Assembly: GCA_000697335.1 (NCBI GenBank)
Contig: JNEM01006100.1
Span: 1 to 18,690 of the forward strand
Direction of reading: 5' to 3'
DNA from: Conidiobolus incongruus B7586
Taxonomy: Eukaryota; Entomophthoromycota; Entomophthoromycetes; Entomophthorales; Conidiobolaceae
DNA length: 18,690 nt
How positions within the stretch are numbered: the first letter of the stretch is position 1; each line of letters starts with the position of its first letter. Positions 1 to 9,710 of the stretch are shown here, one piece after another. The notes under the pieces were generated by a model. The model was not told the DNA's origin and made no database searches. It worked only from the letters and a program-made list of their open reading frames with translations. Made by a program: the position numbers and the translations under genes.

Positions 1-1438
1 TATATTAACCAATACTTAATGAAATATAATCAAATATAATTAGTTATAATCAAATAATATAAGTAAATTATATATTTTAATTTAAATTTATTTAATTAAA
101 AATTATTTAAGATATAAGTAAATATAAAATTAATTTTAATTTTATGATTCACTTTTATAGGCTAGTATATATATATATATATTGAAAATATTAATTCTCC
201 TATATATTTATATATTTAATCTTATAAAAGTAACAATATGCTTGAGAAATTAAAATTATAAATTTTTTTCTTCTATACTAATAAATTTCCAAAATAATAT
301 AATTTTATTTATAAATATTCATATTCATTCTATAATTTTTTACATTTTCTCAAATTGTAAATATTCCAACAAAAATACCTTGATTAAAAATAATTTATGC
401 ATAATAAAGGTATAATTATTATTTTCATGAATCTAATATAATTATATATTTTATATCATTCAAAATGAATTTAAATATTAACACAAAAAATTGTTTTGAT
501 TGATATTAGATTCATATCAAAGATTATATTCACTTTTAAAATGTTATAATGAAAAATATCTAAATAGAAATATATTCAAAAGTTTATTCATATTTCTGCG
601 ATTATATGAATTGGGATTAAAACGCTACTATATTTTTGAAACAACAATATAATTTGGATAACCATAAGTAATCACATCCATCTATTATTATTAATTTCAT
701 CAAATATTAAACATTACAAACTTGAAATATTCATCACTATTTTTGTTAAGTATTTCACATGACTTGAGTATTTCGAATATTAACTGTTTTGCAAATTCAA
801 TCCTTATAAGACTAGGATTTTAAATATATTTCAATTAATGTTTTATATTTCCAATTTCACTTCACTGCGGATCTACACCTCAAATTTTAAAAATAAACTT
901 TTATAAAAATATTTTGTGAGCACAAATATAAATTAAAAAAGATTTTAAAGAGATTTTGCTGATAGACTAATAATATATATCTATATCGTAGAGCATATGA
1001 TGATACTTAATATAAAATATATCTCTCTTTGTGATAATGCATTAAATTGTAATATTGAAATTCATTATACAAAGCAACTCCAGTATTAATCATTGAATGA
1101 CAAAAAATTACTCTATTAAAAGCAATTCTATTTGAAAAGTATTTTAAAGTGAAACTTTCTATGTATTCAATATCTAAATCAATTTGTTTTAAATTTTATT
1201 AATATAAATTTGATGAGAATAATATTTAAAAAAATTTAAAATTCAAAGGGTAATATCATATATAATTATTAATGCGCATTTAAAAATTTTCAAACAATAG
1301 GTTTGGTAATTGAGTATTCAAAGAAAATAAAATGAGTTGAAAAAAACTATTTTAGAGTGTATTCCAAGCGAATAAAATTATCAATTTATTAGGGTGATTG
1401 TAACATTTCCTCGTCTCAGTGTAAAATAGCATATTTTG

Positions 1439-1654
1439 CAAGTCCATCCGCAATGTCTCATCGATTCACATTCTCTTATAGAGCTTTTTAAATACTATAA
1501 TTCATATGTTATATATACTATATATGGAGTATCCGAATCCAGTCATATGTATCAATTTATTCTCAAGTACTTTTTCTGGTCTAAAATAACTCGTTAAAAA
1601 AGCTATAATCGCTGACACAATGTCTCCCCCGCCGAGACATCTCCAATGGACTTG
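1439..1654. repeat. Imperfect inverted repeat with a GC-rich hairpin
   Basis: The 21 bases at 1439-1459 match the reverse complement of 1634-1654 at 17 of 21 positions. The shared ends are CAAGTCCAT and ATGTCTC. The right copy is itself one arm of a perfect 7-bp hairpin: ATGTCTC (1620-1626), loop CCCCGCC (1627-1633), GAGACAT (1634-1640). A further GTCTC lies at about 1413. The G+C content contrasts sharply with the flanks. The block could be a diverged short inverted-repeat element or a regulatory cluster for the thiolase, whose start lies about 470 bp downstream. The pairing is read directly; the role is inferred. Confidence 0.5.
1627..1646 (-). promoter_or_regulatory. Candidate carbon-source control sites (GCGGGG and TTGGAG cores)
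   Basis: Read on the minus strand, the hairpin loop gives GGCGGGG, which contains GCGGGG and fits the SYGGRG core bound by CreA/Mig1-type glucose repressors. The adjoining bases 1641-1646 read TTGGAG on the minus strand, which fits the TTGGRG core of yeast Adr1. In yeast the peroxisomal thiolase gene is glucose-repressed and induced on fatty acid, so such sites would make sense here. The AT-rich flank that yeast Mig1 prefers is absent, and these factors are not proven for this organism. Confidence 0.25.
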
Positions 1655-1903
1655 TAGTGATTTTGTTGATTTTTGTCAATTTCAAAATATTAATCGGTCA
1701 AATGGTATTTAAACAATTTATACCTACAATCAAAAAGAGAATAATTTTACAGAATATTCTAATATATTACCAGTTGATCATAATAAAATTTCATTACACT
1801 TGTCAATACTTTTGTAATCATATGAAATTTGGGTAATCAAATTTTTCATAATTATTTAGGACTTGTAATTTAAATACATGAATTGAAGGGAATATTCATT
1901 TTT

Positions 1904-1977
1904 ATTGGCTTTTGAAAAATAATAATGATCATTGATTGGTTAGTTCTCCTTTCACCTTCACATGTAATTTTTATAAA
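1904..1977 (+). promoter_or_regulatory. Thiolase promoter: two inverted CCAAT boxes and a TATA box
   Basis: ATTGG, an inverted CCAAT, occurs at 1904-1908 and 1935-1939. TATAAA follows at 1972-1977, about 136 bp before the chosen ATG. The order and spacing suit a core promoter with upstream CCAAT boxes bound by the HAP/NF-Y complex. The transcription start cannot be placed from sequence alone. Confidence 0.45.
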
Positions 1978-2112
1978 CAAGAAGCATGACCAAACGGCAA
2001 ATGGATTTATTGATATAAATATCAGGGTACACTAAAAATTCAAGTTACAACTTTCATTCAATAAAATTCAAAATAACTTTTGTATTTTACTAGCATCTAT
2101 CTACTCAATAAT

Positions 2113-3357
2113 ATGGCTAACTCTCGCTTACAATTAATTTCAAATCACTTAAGTAGCTCTCGTTTATCTCCCACTAAAATAGGCCAAAAGTCACCCGATG
2201 ACGTCGTTATTGTTGCTGCAGTTCGAACTCCTCTTACCAAAGCTCGTAAGGGTGGTTTGAAAGATACCTGCATTGAAGATATGCTTTCTGTTGTTTTCAA
2301 GGAACTTATCAACCGCTCCAAAGTTGACCCCAAGTTAATTGAAGATGTTGTTATTGGTAACTGTTTAACTTCTACTGCTGCCACCGTCTCTCGTATGGCA
2401 TCTCTTCATGCTGGAATTCCTCACACTGCCGGATGTGCCTCTATTAACAGACAGTGCTCTTCAGGTTTACAAGCTTGCGTTACTATTGCCAATTCTATTC
2501 AAACCGGTCTTATCGATATCGGTATTGGTGGTGGTGCCGAATCTATGACTATCTATTCTAATTTCTTCCCAGCTGAAAAGATTTCTGAAGAAATTCCAGA
2601 GAATCCAGAAGCTCGCGACTGTTTGACCCCTATGGGTAACACTTCCGAGAATGTTGCTAGAGAATTCAAGATTGCCAGAGAAACCCAAGATGAATTTGCC
2701 TTAGAATCACATAGGAAGGCTATAGCTGCTCAGAAGGCTGGTTACTTCAAGGAAGAAATTGTTCCCATCACTGTCACGGTTACTGATAAGGAAGGTAATG
2801 AAAAGAAAGTTACTTTAGATAAAGATGATGGTGCTCGTGATGGTTTAACTATTGAGAACCTTCGTAAATTGAGACCTGCTTTTGAAGAGGATGGTAGTAC
2901 TACCGCTGGTAACTCTTCCCAAGTCACAGATGGTGCCGCTGCTGTACTTTTAGCTCGCCGTAGCAAAGCCGAAGAATTGGGTCTTCCTATCATTGGTAAA
3001 TATGTGACCTCCGCTGTCGTTGGTGTTCCTCCAAGCATCATGGGTATTGGTCCTGTTGCTGCTATTCCCGAAGCTTGTCGCCGCGCTGGAATCTCTGTCA
3101 ACGACGTTGATATTTATGAACTCAACGAAGCTTTCGCTTCTCAAGCAACCTACTGCATCAATAAGCTTGGTATCGACCCTAAAAAGGTTAACCCCAAGGG
3201 TGGTGCTATTGCACTTGGTCATCCTTTGGGATGTACTGGTGCTCGTTTAATTGCTACTTTAATGCCCGAACTCAAGCGTCAAGGCAAAAAGGTTGGTGCT
3301 GTGACCATGTGTATAGGTACTGGTATGGGTATGTGCGCCATTTTCGAACGTGAATAA
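2113..3357 (+). CDS. POT1: Peroxisomal 3-ketoacyl-CoA thiolase (acetyl-CoA C-acyltransferase)
   Basis: This enzyme catalyses the last step of peroxisomal beta-oxidation, cleaving 3-ketoacyl-CoA with CoA to give acetyl-CoA and a shortened acyl-CoA. The 414-residue product is full length for the family. Residues 5-13, RLQLISNHL, are a textbook PTS2 peroxisome-import signal. The nucleophilic cysteine is Cys115 in NRQCSSG. NEAF is at 338-341, the catalytic His370 lies in GGAIALGHPLG, and the acid/base Cys400 lies in CIGTGMG. The C-terminus (FERE) lacks a PTS1, as expected for a PTS2 protein. The ATG at 2113 has A at -3 and G at +4 and puts PTS2 at the N-terminus. The open frame reaches back to about 2080 but has no earlier ATG. 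No intron is needed. Rich use of GGT, GCT and ACT-type codons suggests high expression. The symbol is by similarity to yeast. Confidence 0.96.
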   Translation: MANSRLQLISNHLSSSRLSPTKIGQKSPDDVVIVAAVRTPLTKARKGGLKDTCIEDMLSVVFKELINRSKVDPKLIEDVVIGNCLTSTAATVSRMASLHAGIPHTAGCASINRQCSSGLQACVTIANSIQTGLIDIGIGGGAESMTIYSNFFPAEKISEEIPENPEARDCLTPMGNTSENVAREFKIARETQDEFALESHRKAIAAQKAGYFKEEIVPITVTVTDKEGNEKKVTLDKDDGARDGLTIENLRKLRPAFEEDGSTTAGNSSQVTDGAAAVLLARRSKAEELGLPIIGKYVTSAVVGVPPSIMGIGPVAAIPEACRRAGISVNDVDIYELNEAFASQATYCINKLGIDPKKVNPKGGAIALGHPLGCTGARLIATLMPELKRQGKKVGAVTMCIGTGMGMCAIFERE

Positions 3358-3394
3358 TCATCTAACTTGGGACTTGCGTGAAATATCTTGACTT

Positions 3395-3420
3395 TATGTA
3401 TTATTAAACTTTTTTAATAA
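3395..3420 (+). terminator. Likely thiolase 3'-end signals
   Basis: TATGTA at 3395-3400, a yeast-type polyadenylation efficiency element, lies about 40 bp past the stop codon. It is followed at once by an 8-bp inverted repeat (TTATTAAA 3401-3408, TTTAATAA 3413-3420). This is a plausible 3'-processing region, though such motifs are frequent in AT-rich DNA. Confidence 0.3.
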
Positions 3421-3787
3421 CTCAATTTAATATGCATAAAAATATTGTAATTTTTGCTTCATTTAATAACCCGAATTCCCTATAAGAAAAACATTTTGAA
3501 TAATAAACCAAGTATCTTATATTTTCACTTGATTAGTTTAAATTGATTAATTTTATAAATAGTATCATTAAATATATTCAATTGATTTTACAATTGTTTT
3601 TAATTTGGTAAATTTCAAATTATATCCTTGTATATTCAGATTTTATCATTCAAAAATTTCATCTATATTTGTTTTTCATACTACAAATAATTTAACCTTT
3701 TTAATCAATCAAATAATAATGTTAATAATATTATTAAAGATATTTAAGAATAGATTAATAGATACTAAATTATAATTATTTTATTTG

Positions 3788-3795
3788 TCACGTGA
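3788..3795. promoter_or_regulatory. E-box palindrome TCACGTGA
   Basis: This is a perfect 8-bp palindrome with the CACGTG core bound by Cbf1/Pho4/USF-type bHLH proteins. It is one of the few GC-containing motifs in this gap, but no gene start is recognised nearby. It may be a chance occurrence or part of an unrecognised RNA-gene promoter. Confidence 0.2.
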
Positions 3796-4319
3796 AATAA
3801 TACAATAACCTTAATTATATTGACAAATTGAAAATGAATTGATCACCATTACTTACCCCTTTATTATCCCATATAAAAATATTGATATATTACTAAAATT
3901 CAAGTTTTCCTACTTAAGTGCTATTAAAATATAATAAAGTAAATCACTTAAATAATTAGCTTACCTTTCTCCTTATTTGATGGCTTGATCCCTTTGAATT
4001 TCATTTAACGACGATAATTAATCAAAGTATTTTAATTTATTAAAATCAATATTAGAGTTTGGATACACAAGTATTAAAATTGTAAAACTTAAATTTTAAA
4101 ATTTTGTATATTGTAGCTTGAGCTACCAGATTTTGGTTGAACTGTATTACTAACAAATTCTAATAATAATAATAAATCCATCAATACTCTATTTTATATC
4201 ATAAATCCATAATTTTTACCTTGTTTATGATATTTACCGAAAATGATATTAGTCAATTTATAGACCGTATTATTCATTTCACAATTCATCAATTTCATTT
4301 TTTATAAAATCTTGAATTA

Positions 4320-4417
4320 AAACCAATATGATGATTGATAATTACAATACATTACAGTAATTAAAGTTACAGTGCTTAGCTTAATCCTAATAATTTGATA
4401 GCTACTTTCTGAGGTTT
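4320..4417 (+). ncRNA. Candidate C/D-box small nucleolar RNA
   Basis: A perfect C box, ATGATGA (4328-4334), is followed 74 nt later by a perfect D box, CTGA (4409-4412). The flanks can form a 5-bp terminal stem: AAACC at 4320-4324 with GGTTT at 4413-4417. Weaker internal boxes are possible: a C'-like TTGATAG ending at about 4401 and a D'-like CTAA just before it. Length and layout fit C/D-box guides of 70-100 nt. The segment is less AT-rich than its surroundings. I could not recognise a matching rRNA target for the sequence upstream of the D box, so this is a candidate only. Confidence 0.25.
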
Positions 4418-4738
4418 ATTCTACAGTAACTAAGTAATACACAACAGATTCATCAATTTGGTGATTACTGTTACATTCTTTATCATATCAAATATAATAA
4501 ATTAAATTTACAATTATTGGTATTTATCAACTTTTATATAATTGCATTTTCCAAAATTATTAACCAATCAGAAATTTTATTATAAACAATAATAGAAGTA
4601 GAATACTTAAAATTTGCTCATTAAAATGATTAATGTATGTGTTTTTAGGTATACTTGAATTGCTTCTTGGAGTATTTTAATTACCACTTTGCTGTTTTTG
4701 CGTTGGACTTTCACTCATTATAAAAAATTTCAATTGTT

Positions 4739-4828
4739 TAGAGATCATTGAAAATTTGACCAAGATTACTGAATATTTATTTGTAGCTTCAATATAGAAT
4801 TGATTAATATAGAGATCAATGATCTCTA
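4739..4828. repeat. 13-bp inverted repeat pair with a nested palindrome
   Basis: TAGAGATCATTGA (4739-4751) is exactly the reverse complement of 4816-4828, with 64 bp between. The right copy also sits in a tight palindrome: TAGAGATC (4810-4817), AAT, GATCTCTA (4821-4828). This resembles the ends of a tiny inverted-repeat element or a structured RNA, but no internal gene or target-site duplication was recognised. Confidence 0.4.
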
Positions 4829-5036
4829 CATTTGGACTAGCAAATATCACTCACTATTTCATGAAGAATTCAATGTTTAATTTCCTGTATATTATTGACT
4901 TGAGAGTGAGTTGGTAATTGATATATTAGAGAATAAAATTCAAAATTTATATTGAATGAAATGACCAATTAAAACGATTTTAAACATTATGTTAATAATT
5001 AAATCATATATTTTATGCTAATTCATCGAGATATTT

Positions 5037-5090
5037 AAATAGATAGAATGATATGAATGTCATTCATATACATCATTCTGTTGTCTATTT
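5037..5090. repeat. 54-nt extended hairpin
   Basis: The centre is a perfect 9-bp inverted repeat with a 1-nt spacer: ATATGAATG (5051-5059), T, CATTCATAT (5061-5069). It continues outward, after bulges, with AGAATG/CATTCT (5045-5050 with 5074-5079) and AAATAGA/TCTATTT (5037-5043 with 5084-5090). About 22 base pairs form in 54 nt. Confidence 0.45.
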
Positions 5091-6121
5091 GGGTTCCAAT
5101 ATAAACATTTGCATTTGGAAGTAATTTTGATAATTAATTCATATGAAAAATATTATTGAAAAAATAACAATGTAAAATAGTATAAATTAATTAAGTATTT
5201 CATTATAAAAATATGCTTACGATGTAGTTTTTCACTTACTAAAGTAATATAAATTAACTAAAGAATTGTAATAATAGTATTTATTATTATTTAAATCGAT
5301 TTAATTATACATTTTAGAAATTAAAAAAATTGAATCATCTACCAAATCTTTCATAATTCATTTTAAAGATGATATTTAAATAAACCAAATACAAATCAAT
5401 TATTTTGACAAATTAGATAAAATGAGATCTTTATATTATATTGATAAATTTTTTTATAAGCTGAAAATAGATGACAAGATTAATAGAAGATTATTAACCA
5501 CATATCCGAAAATTAAATATGTTACTAACAAACTAAAATATAATCTTCTCATTAATCATAAAATATAATTAAAAACTATCTAATTTTTGCAAAAATTTAT
5601 AAAATTGGAATAGTAAGAGAAATGAATTTTCCTAGTTTTAATTATACTACATTGACCAAGAATCTAATTGTTTCAGTTTCCTTAAATGGGCTATTTTAAT
5701 ATGAATATGATTGAAAGGTATATTAATATATTACAACAGTCATATTTGTGAAGCTAACTAATAACTGTTATTTCAATATTTTTGATACGAGAGATATGAA
5801 ATTAAGTCTTTTAATATATCGATATTATATTCCCCATTCATTTAATAATATCAGCAGTATAACAAAAAAATTAGAATACTATAATAATTGAAATCAAATA
5901 ACAATATTATATTTTTAACCATTAACTTAATTCTCAAATATCAAGTATTAAAATATAGTAAGGATTTGTCAATGTTTTCAGTAAATATTAAATGATAATT
6001 GAGTACTGAAGTAGTTAGAAGAAATTGATTGTACATAGTTAATTCAAACATAATATAATGATAAATATTTAACAACCTAATACGTTTAGTTTTTGATAAT
6101 TTTAAATGATCACATGTGTTA

Positions 6122-9100
6122 TTATAAAGAATTTGTCACTGTCAACGACTCAGAATGAACTAAAATAGTAGGTGGTAAATCTTTAACTAAGCGGTGGAGG
6201 AGTCGGTTATATTCCCAACATGTTTCGCGATCTTTACAAGTACCGAGGACTGGGATAGGAAGGGTACTAATAATTAGTTTGGTGGTTTTTGCTGAGGTAG
6301 TGCTTATAATTTGGTTAAGAAGACCTAGTTGCTTGTTGGGTGACAAATCATTAAATTTTTTCAAAGGCCTTGGGTGGCTTATGGCATCTTCAAATTGAGA
6401 TAACTGTTGTGTGCGACTGAATTTGTCATCACCGGTCTGCTCGTCTTCCAAGTATATAAGACCTCGAGTGAGATCCATCTCGCTATTGGCAGACTTTAAT
6501 GATGATGCGTCACTATGAATGAACTCAGGAACATTAATCCTAAGGGATGTACCGAGAACAGCATTGGAGTCGTCTATCTGCTTTCGTTTAATGGAAACAG
6601 GAGGCGTATGACTCACAAGTGTATCCGTTAAACTGTTGGGAGTGTGATCTTCATCATTGAAAAATTGAACTAAGCTCTGATTAGCAGATAGTGGATCAGA
6701 GGTCATAAACGAATAAGCAGGAAATTTATCAAGTGAGATAATATTAATCTCGGCTAAAATTCTTAAATTATTCAGAAGAGTTTGAATTCGAGTATATTCA
6801 TGATTGATTTCACTCGAATCTTCTACAAAACTACAAACTCTAAGTTTAAATGATCTATTCCACTGGGGAATCATATGCAAAATGCATCCGAGCTGCAAAA
6901 CGAGTGTGTATGAGTCGAAATTTGTGGTCATTCTATCTTGACCAGTGGATGATACGGTTTGAATCGGCCATAAATCAATATATGGCAGCTTTTGATTCTT
7001 TTTGATATTAGAGCACTCGGGAGGAAGTAATGGGTTAGAAGGATTGTCGAAATTAAAGGCGATACCGATGGCTTTGTTGCAACCAATAACGTCTTCAATA
7101 ATACCGACATAGTCTCGAATGTCCATTATAGGAGCAATTGATATATCTGGATTTCCATCAATCGCCATGGATGTGGAACACTCTGGTAATTTTTTAAAGG
7201 TTGAAGATTTAAACGAAGGGTTCGCGAATTCGCCCAACATGACAACATTAGGTGTCATACCACCCAAACCTGAGCCCAAAATAAGACTTAAAGCACCCCA
7301 ACGATAGTTATTAGCTAAAAGTAATTGAACGAATGCCTTAATCTTGAGATCATCAACGAGTTTCAGCCAATTGAGTCTTGTTTCGTGAAGTTCTTTAAGT
7401 CTATTATAGCTAGTATTCTCTTCACTCAAGATCAAGTGTCCTAAGATATATAAAGATCCCTTCTTTAAATGATTCATAAACTGAATTAACTCTAGATGCT
7501 TATAAGGATCATTAACGAGGAATAAAATTTGGGGCCTCCAAAACTTAACGTGTTGTTTTCGATAATCTAACCTGAGAAGATATTTACGTACTTGGTGATA
7601 GATAATTGATTGAGTAATATCACCCCAAGGTTTAGGAGGAGATAGTAAATGAAGCACTGTGAACAGTACAATTTCAAAACCTATAGCAATCACTGCGAAT
7701 GTGGGGTTGACAATTAGCATAGCCAATAGGCAAACAAACACACCAAAACCAGCTGTGTAAGAATTAAAGTATCTGAAACTGGGTCTAAAGTTGGGTGCTG
7801 AACTTAATCTAAGTAATAAACAAGCGAAATTGGTAATACAGAATGTAAGACAGAAAAACATGGTGACAATACATGCGACAACATTAATATCACCAGTAAG
7901 TAAGAGAGGAAGACCGAGAATGAAAGAGAGGTAGAGAGCATATTTAGGTTCATCATCTTTTGGAGTCCCATAACCGAAAAACTTTAAAAAGTTGAGCAAC
8001 TCATCGCGACTGATAGCTTGAAGAATTTTTGAAGCACCAATCATACAACTGAGACAACTGCTGAAACTTGTGCTTAAAATACCAATACTGATTAATCCCG
8101 AGCTATAGCCGATATCAGACATGGCATTCAAATCCTTGACCAATGTCTCACGACTAGTAGTTGCAGCAAAAAGGATTGTGATTAATAGATAGGCTATTAA
8201 TGTGCTGAATACACCCCATAAAGTTCCTTTAGGGATGGATTTGCTAGGTTTTCTGAGATTTCCCGACATACTTGCACCTGCCATGATACCAATACATGCA
8301 GGGAAAAGTACGCCAAATAAACTTTGATACGATTCGATGGGTTGACCTGGTGGGTTAAGATTTGGCCAAAGATTGGATTTTAAGGTATCGATACTTAGCC
8401 CTGTAAAATAAATATTACTTTCGGGTATTGAGAATGCAGGACGTACGAAAAACGTGAATACTACTGATAGAGTAGATATCAAAATTATTATAGTACAATA
8501 TAATGAAATTTGACTGAAAACCTAAATATATCAATGTTAAAGTACTATTAATGATAATCATTAATTTATTGGTGCTTACTTTAGAGCCCATTAAATTAAA
8601 AAACAGGGTGGCAATCCAGACTATCGATCCATAGAAAAAGTTCATATACTACAATACAAAATATTAATTAGCTGATATATTTCAAATGATTCAAAATAAT
8701 AAACATAGTGGATTTGAATAATAAATTATATGAATTGCATGATAATTTAATAATTACCTGATCTTCTGGTAATATTTTACAAATCAAACCGTTACTAGTA
8801 CCGAATAGACCCAGAAGAGCTTCAACGAATGCCAAAACATTTAAAACGCCATTTAAAATACCTCCCAAAAAGATAATAATTCCTATAGATCCCCCAAATT
8901 CAGGACCTAAACTTCTACTGATTAGGTAATAAGGACCACCTCCTAGAAACCGGTTTATTAAAGATTTTTATAAATCTTATAAATGGTTTTATTACCTTTC
9001 ACCGTTCCGTTAGTAGAAATAGCTGCGAGGGACAAAGTGGTAGCAATTGTAATACAATAACCAGCTAGCCAAAATGCTAAGGTACCTATGAGACCAACTC

Positions 9101-9347
9101 GTCCCATAATATATCCGACTCTAAGGAATAAAATAGCACCCCAAATCGCAGACACTACAGGTATGTAAACACCGTCAAAAGTCCCTAACTTCCCGGAGTT
9201 GGAAGTGCGAGAAGGTGGTGCTTGCAGAAGCTCCTGACCTGCTTCGGACAGTAAAGGACTCCGCTCGCTGGAATTCGAATTCGTGACCGGGCTCTTTGAG
9301 GGTACATGGAGATAAATATTATTTATATTAGCAGATTCTGAGCTCAT
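6122..9347 (-). CDS. VHC1: Vacuolar cation-chloride cotransporter, SLC12 family (VHC1-like), four exons
   Basis: This is a probable K+-Cl- symporter of the vacuolar membrane (APC superfamily, SLC12). Exons: 9347-8996, 8942-8758, 8648-8580 and 8521-6122, giving 1001 residues; yeast VHC1 is of similar size. The N-terminus (about 1-52) is Ser-rich and hydrophilic. KLGTFDGV at 53-60 leads into the first membrane segment, and STNGTVKGGGPYYLISR crosses the first splice junction. The SLC12 signature FPACIGIMAGASMSGNL is near 275-290, followed by RKPSKSIPKGT. APNFRPSFRYFN is near 444-455. Membrane segments end at about 495. The soluble C-terminal domain starts near FWRPQILFLVNDP (about 529-541) and ends with LPPTILVHSESLTVTNSL, which looks like the family C-terminus. 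Every splice restores the frame and family motifs, so the model is firm. The symbol is by similarity; membrane location is inferred from the subfamily. Confidence 0.93.
8522..8579 (-). other. Intron 3 of the cotransporter gene (58 nt)
   Basis: It runs from donor GTAAGC at 8579 to acceptor TTTAG ending at 8522, in phase 0, joining NLMGSK to VFSQISLY. A second AG (TTTTCAG, ending at 8514) would break the frame, so the first acceptor is chosen. Together with intron 2 it defines a small 69-nt exon coding for a single membrane segment. Confidence 0.9.
8649..8757 (-). other. Intron 2 of the cotransporter gene (109 nt)
   Basis: It runs from donor CAG|GTAATT to acceptor GTAG ending at 8649, in phase 0, joining PEDQ to YMNFFYG. 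A branch-site-like CTAAT (within CAGCTAATTAA) lies about 30 nt before the acceptor. It is the longest intron in the window. Confidence 0.9.
8943..8995 (-). other. Intron 1 of the cotransporter gene (53 nt)
   Basis: It runs from donor GTAATA at 8995 to acceptor TAG ending at 8943. It splits Gly118 (G|GA, phase 1) and restores the glycine-rich GGGPYYLISR motif typical of SLC12 proteins. Close to its 3' end it contains the palindrome AAACCGGTTT (8947-8956), an unusual sequence for an AT-rich intron. Confidence 0.92.
8947..8956. promoter_or_regulatory. AAACCGGTTT palindrome, copy 1 (inside cotransporter intron 1)
   Basis: This perfect 10-bp palindrome contains AACCGGTT, the consensus of Grainyhead/CP2-type factors, which also occur in fungi. 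The identical 10-mer is at 9712-9721, upstream of the same gene. It lies right before the splice acceptor. Binding is inferred, not shown. Confidence 0.35.
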
Positions 9348-9496
9348 AAAACGAAAGAGAAATAGAATATGTTAGATATATTAAATTTTTATTATTATAA
9401 GTTGTTAATTGATATTTATATAATATTAAATGTATTCAAAAACAATTAAACAGATAATTTTCAGAGTGAATAAAGTTATTTTACAGTTTTTATATT

Positions 9497-9523
9497 TAAT
9501 AATAATAATAATAATAATAATAA
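9497..9523. repeat. (TAA)9 microsatellite
   Basis: Nine TAA units lie without interruption about 150 bp upstream of the cotransporter start codon, probably within or close to its 5' leader or promoter. Such a tract may vary in length between strains. Confidence 0.9.
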
Positions 9524-9710
9524 TTTTGTATTCAATTAATATTCTATTTTATCACTTAATATATTCAACGTTATCAAGAGTATAAAATAGTTTATATGTT
9601 TTAAATTCTTATTAATTAAAAGTGTTAAATTACAATCAAAATTAAAAATCAATTGAAAGCTTAAAATTTAAGCTAACAATTTATCGATCTATTTAGCCTT
9701 GTATATCTTT

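Larger units (their letters stand above)
1..2112. other. AT-rich intergenic region upstream of the thiolase gene
   Basis: No open frame of useful length or recognisable RNA gene is seen here on either strand. The DNA is mostly A and T with short homopolymer runs and a short (AT)8 tract at about 167-182. Two things stand out: the GC-richer block around 1410-1660, described separately, and the promoter-like elements at 1904-1977. A 6-bp inverted repeat (AATCCT 799-804, AGGATT 814-819) and a 10-bp palindrome AGAATATTCT (1751-1760) are also present, but they are of a size that chance can produce in such DNA. Confidence 0.8.
3358..6121. other. 2.8-kb AT-rich intergenic region between convergent genes
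   Basis: The thiolase (+) and the cotransporter (-) both end towards this gap, so no promoter for either is expected here. No protein-coding frame of meaningful length was found. The gap holds an 8-bp E-box palindrome TCACGTGA (3788-3795), a (TAA)5 run (4161-4175), a 6-bp hairpin GTAGCT/AGCTAC (4113-4126), the C/D-box-like segment at 4320-4417, repeated ACAGTAA motifs (4354-4471), an inverted-repeat pair (4739-4828), a long hairpin (5037-5090) and a CACATGTG palindrome (6111-6118) just past the cotransporter stop codon. Its unusual length for a convergent gap leaves room for an untranslated RNA gene. Confidence 0.75.

Noticed and set aside
1751-1760. AGAATATTCT as a heat-shock element
   Set aside because: Only two nGAAn units are present and three are normally needed. 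It lies in plain AT-rich DNA.
2080-2112. Upstream extension of the thiolase frame
   Set aside because: The codon at 2080 is TTG, with no ATG before 2113. Starting at 2113 puts the PTS2 signal at the extreme N-terminus, as in known thiolases.
2145-3250. Several open frames of 73-119 codons overlapping the thiolase gene in other frames
   Set aside because: They are shadows of the strongly biased thiolase codons, show no family resemblance and conflict with a well-supported gene.
4633-4680. 15-codon hydrophobic mini-frame (MYVFLGILELLLGVF)
   Set aside because: It is too short to support. Hydrophobic strings arise easily from AT-rich DNA, and no signals or conservation are available.
8510-8521. 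Alternative acceptor TTTTCAG for cotransporter intron 3
   Set aside because: It would shift the frame, whereas the acceptor ending at 8522 keeps it and gives a family-like sequence.
9488-9498. Match to the budding-yeast origin core consensus (WTTTAYRTTTW)
   Set aside because: Such matches are expected by chance throughout AT-rich DNA, and the consensus does not hold outside close relatives of budding yeast.
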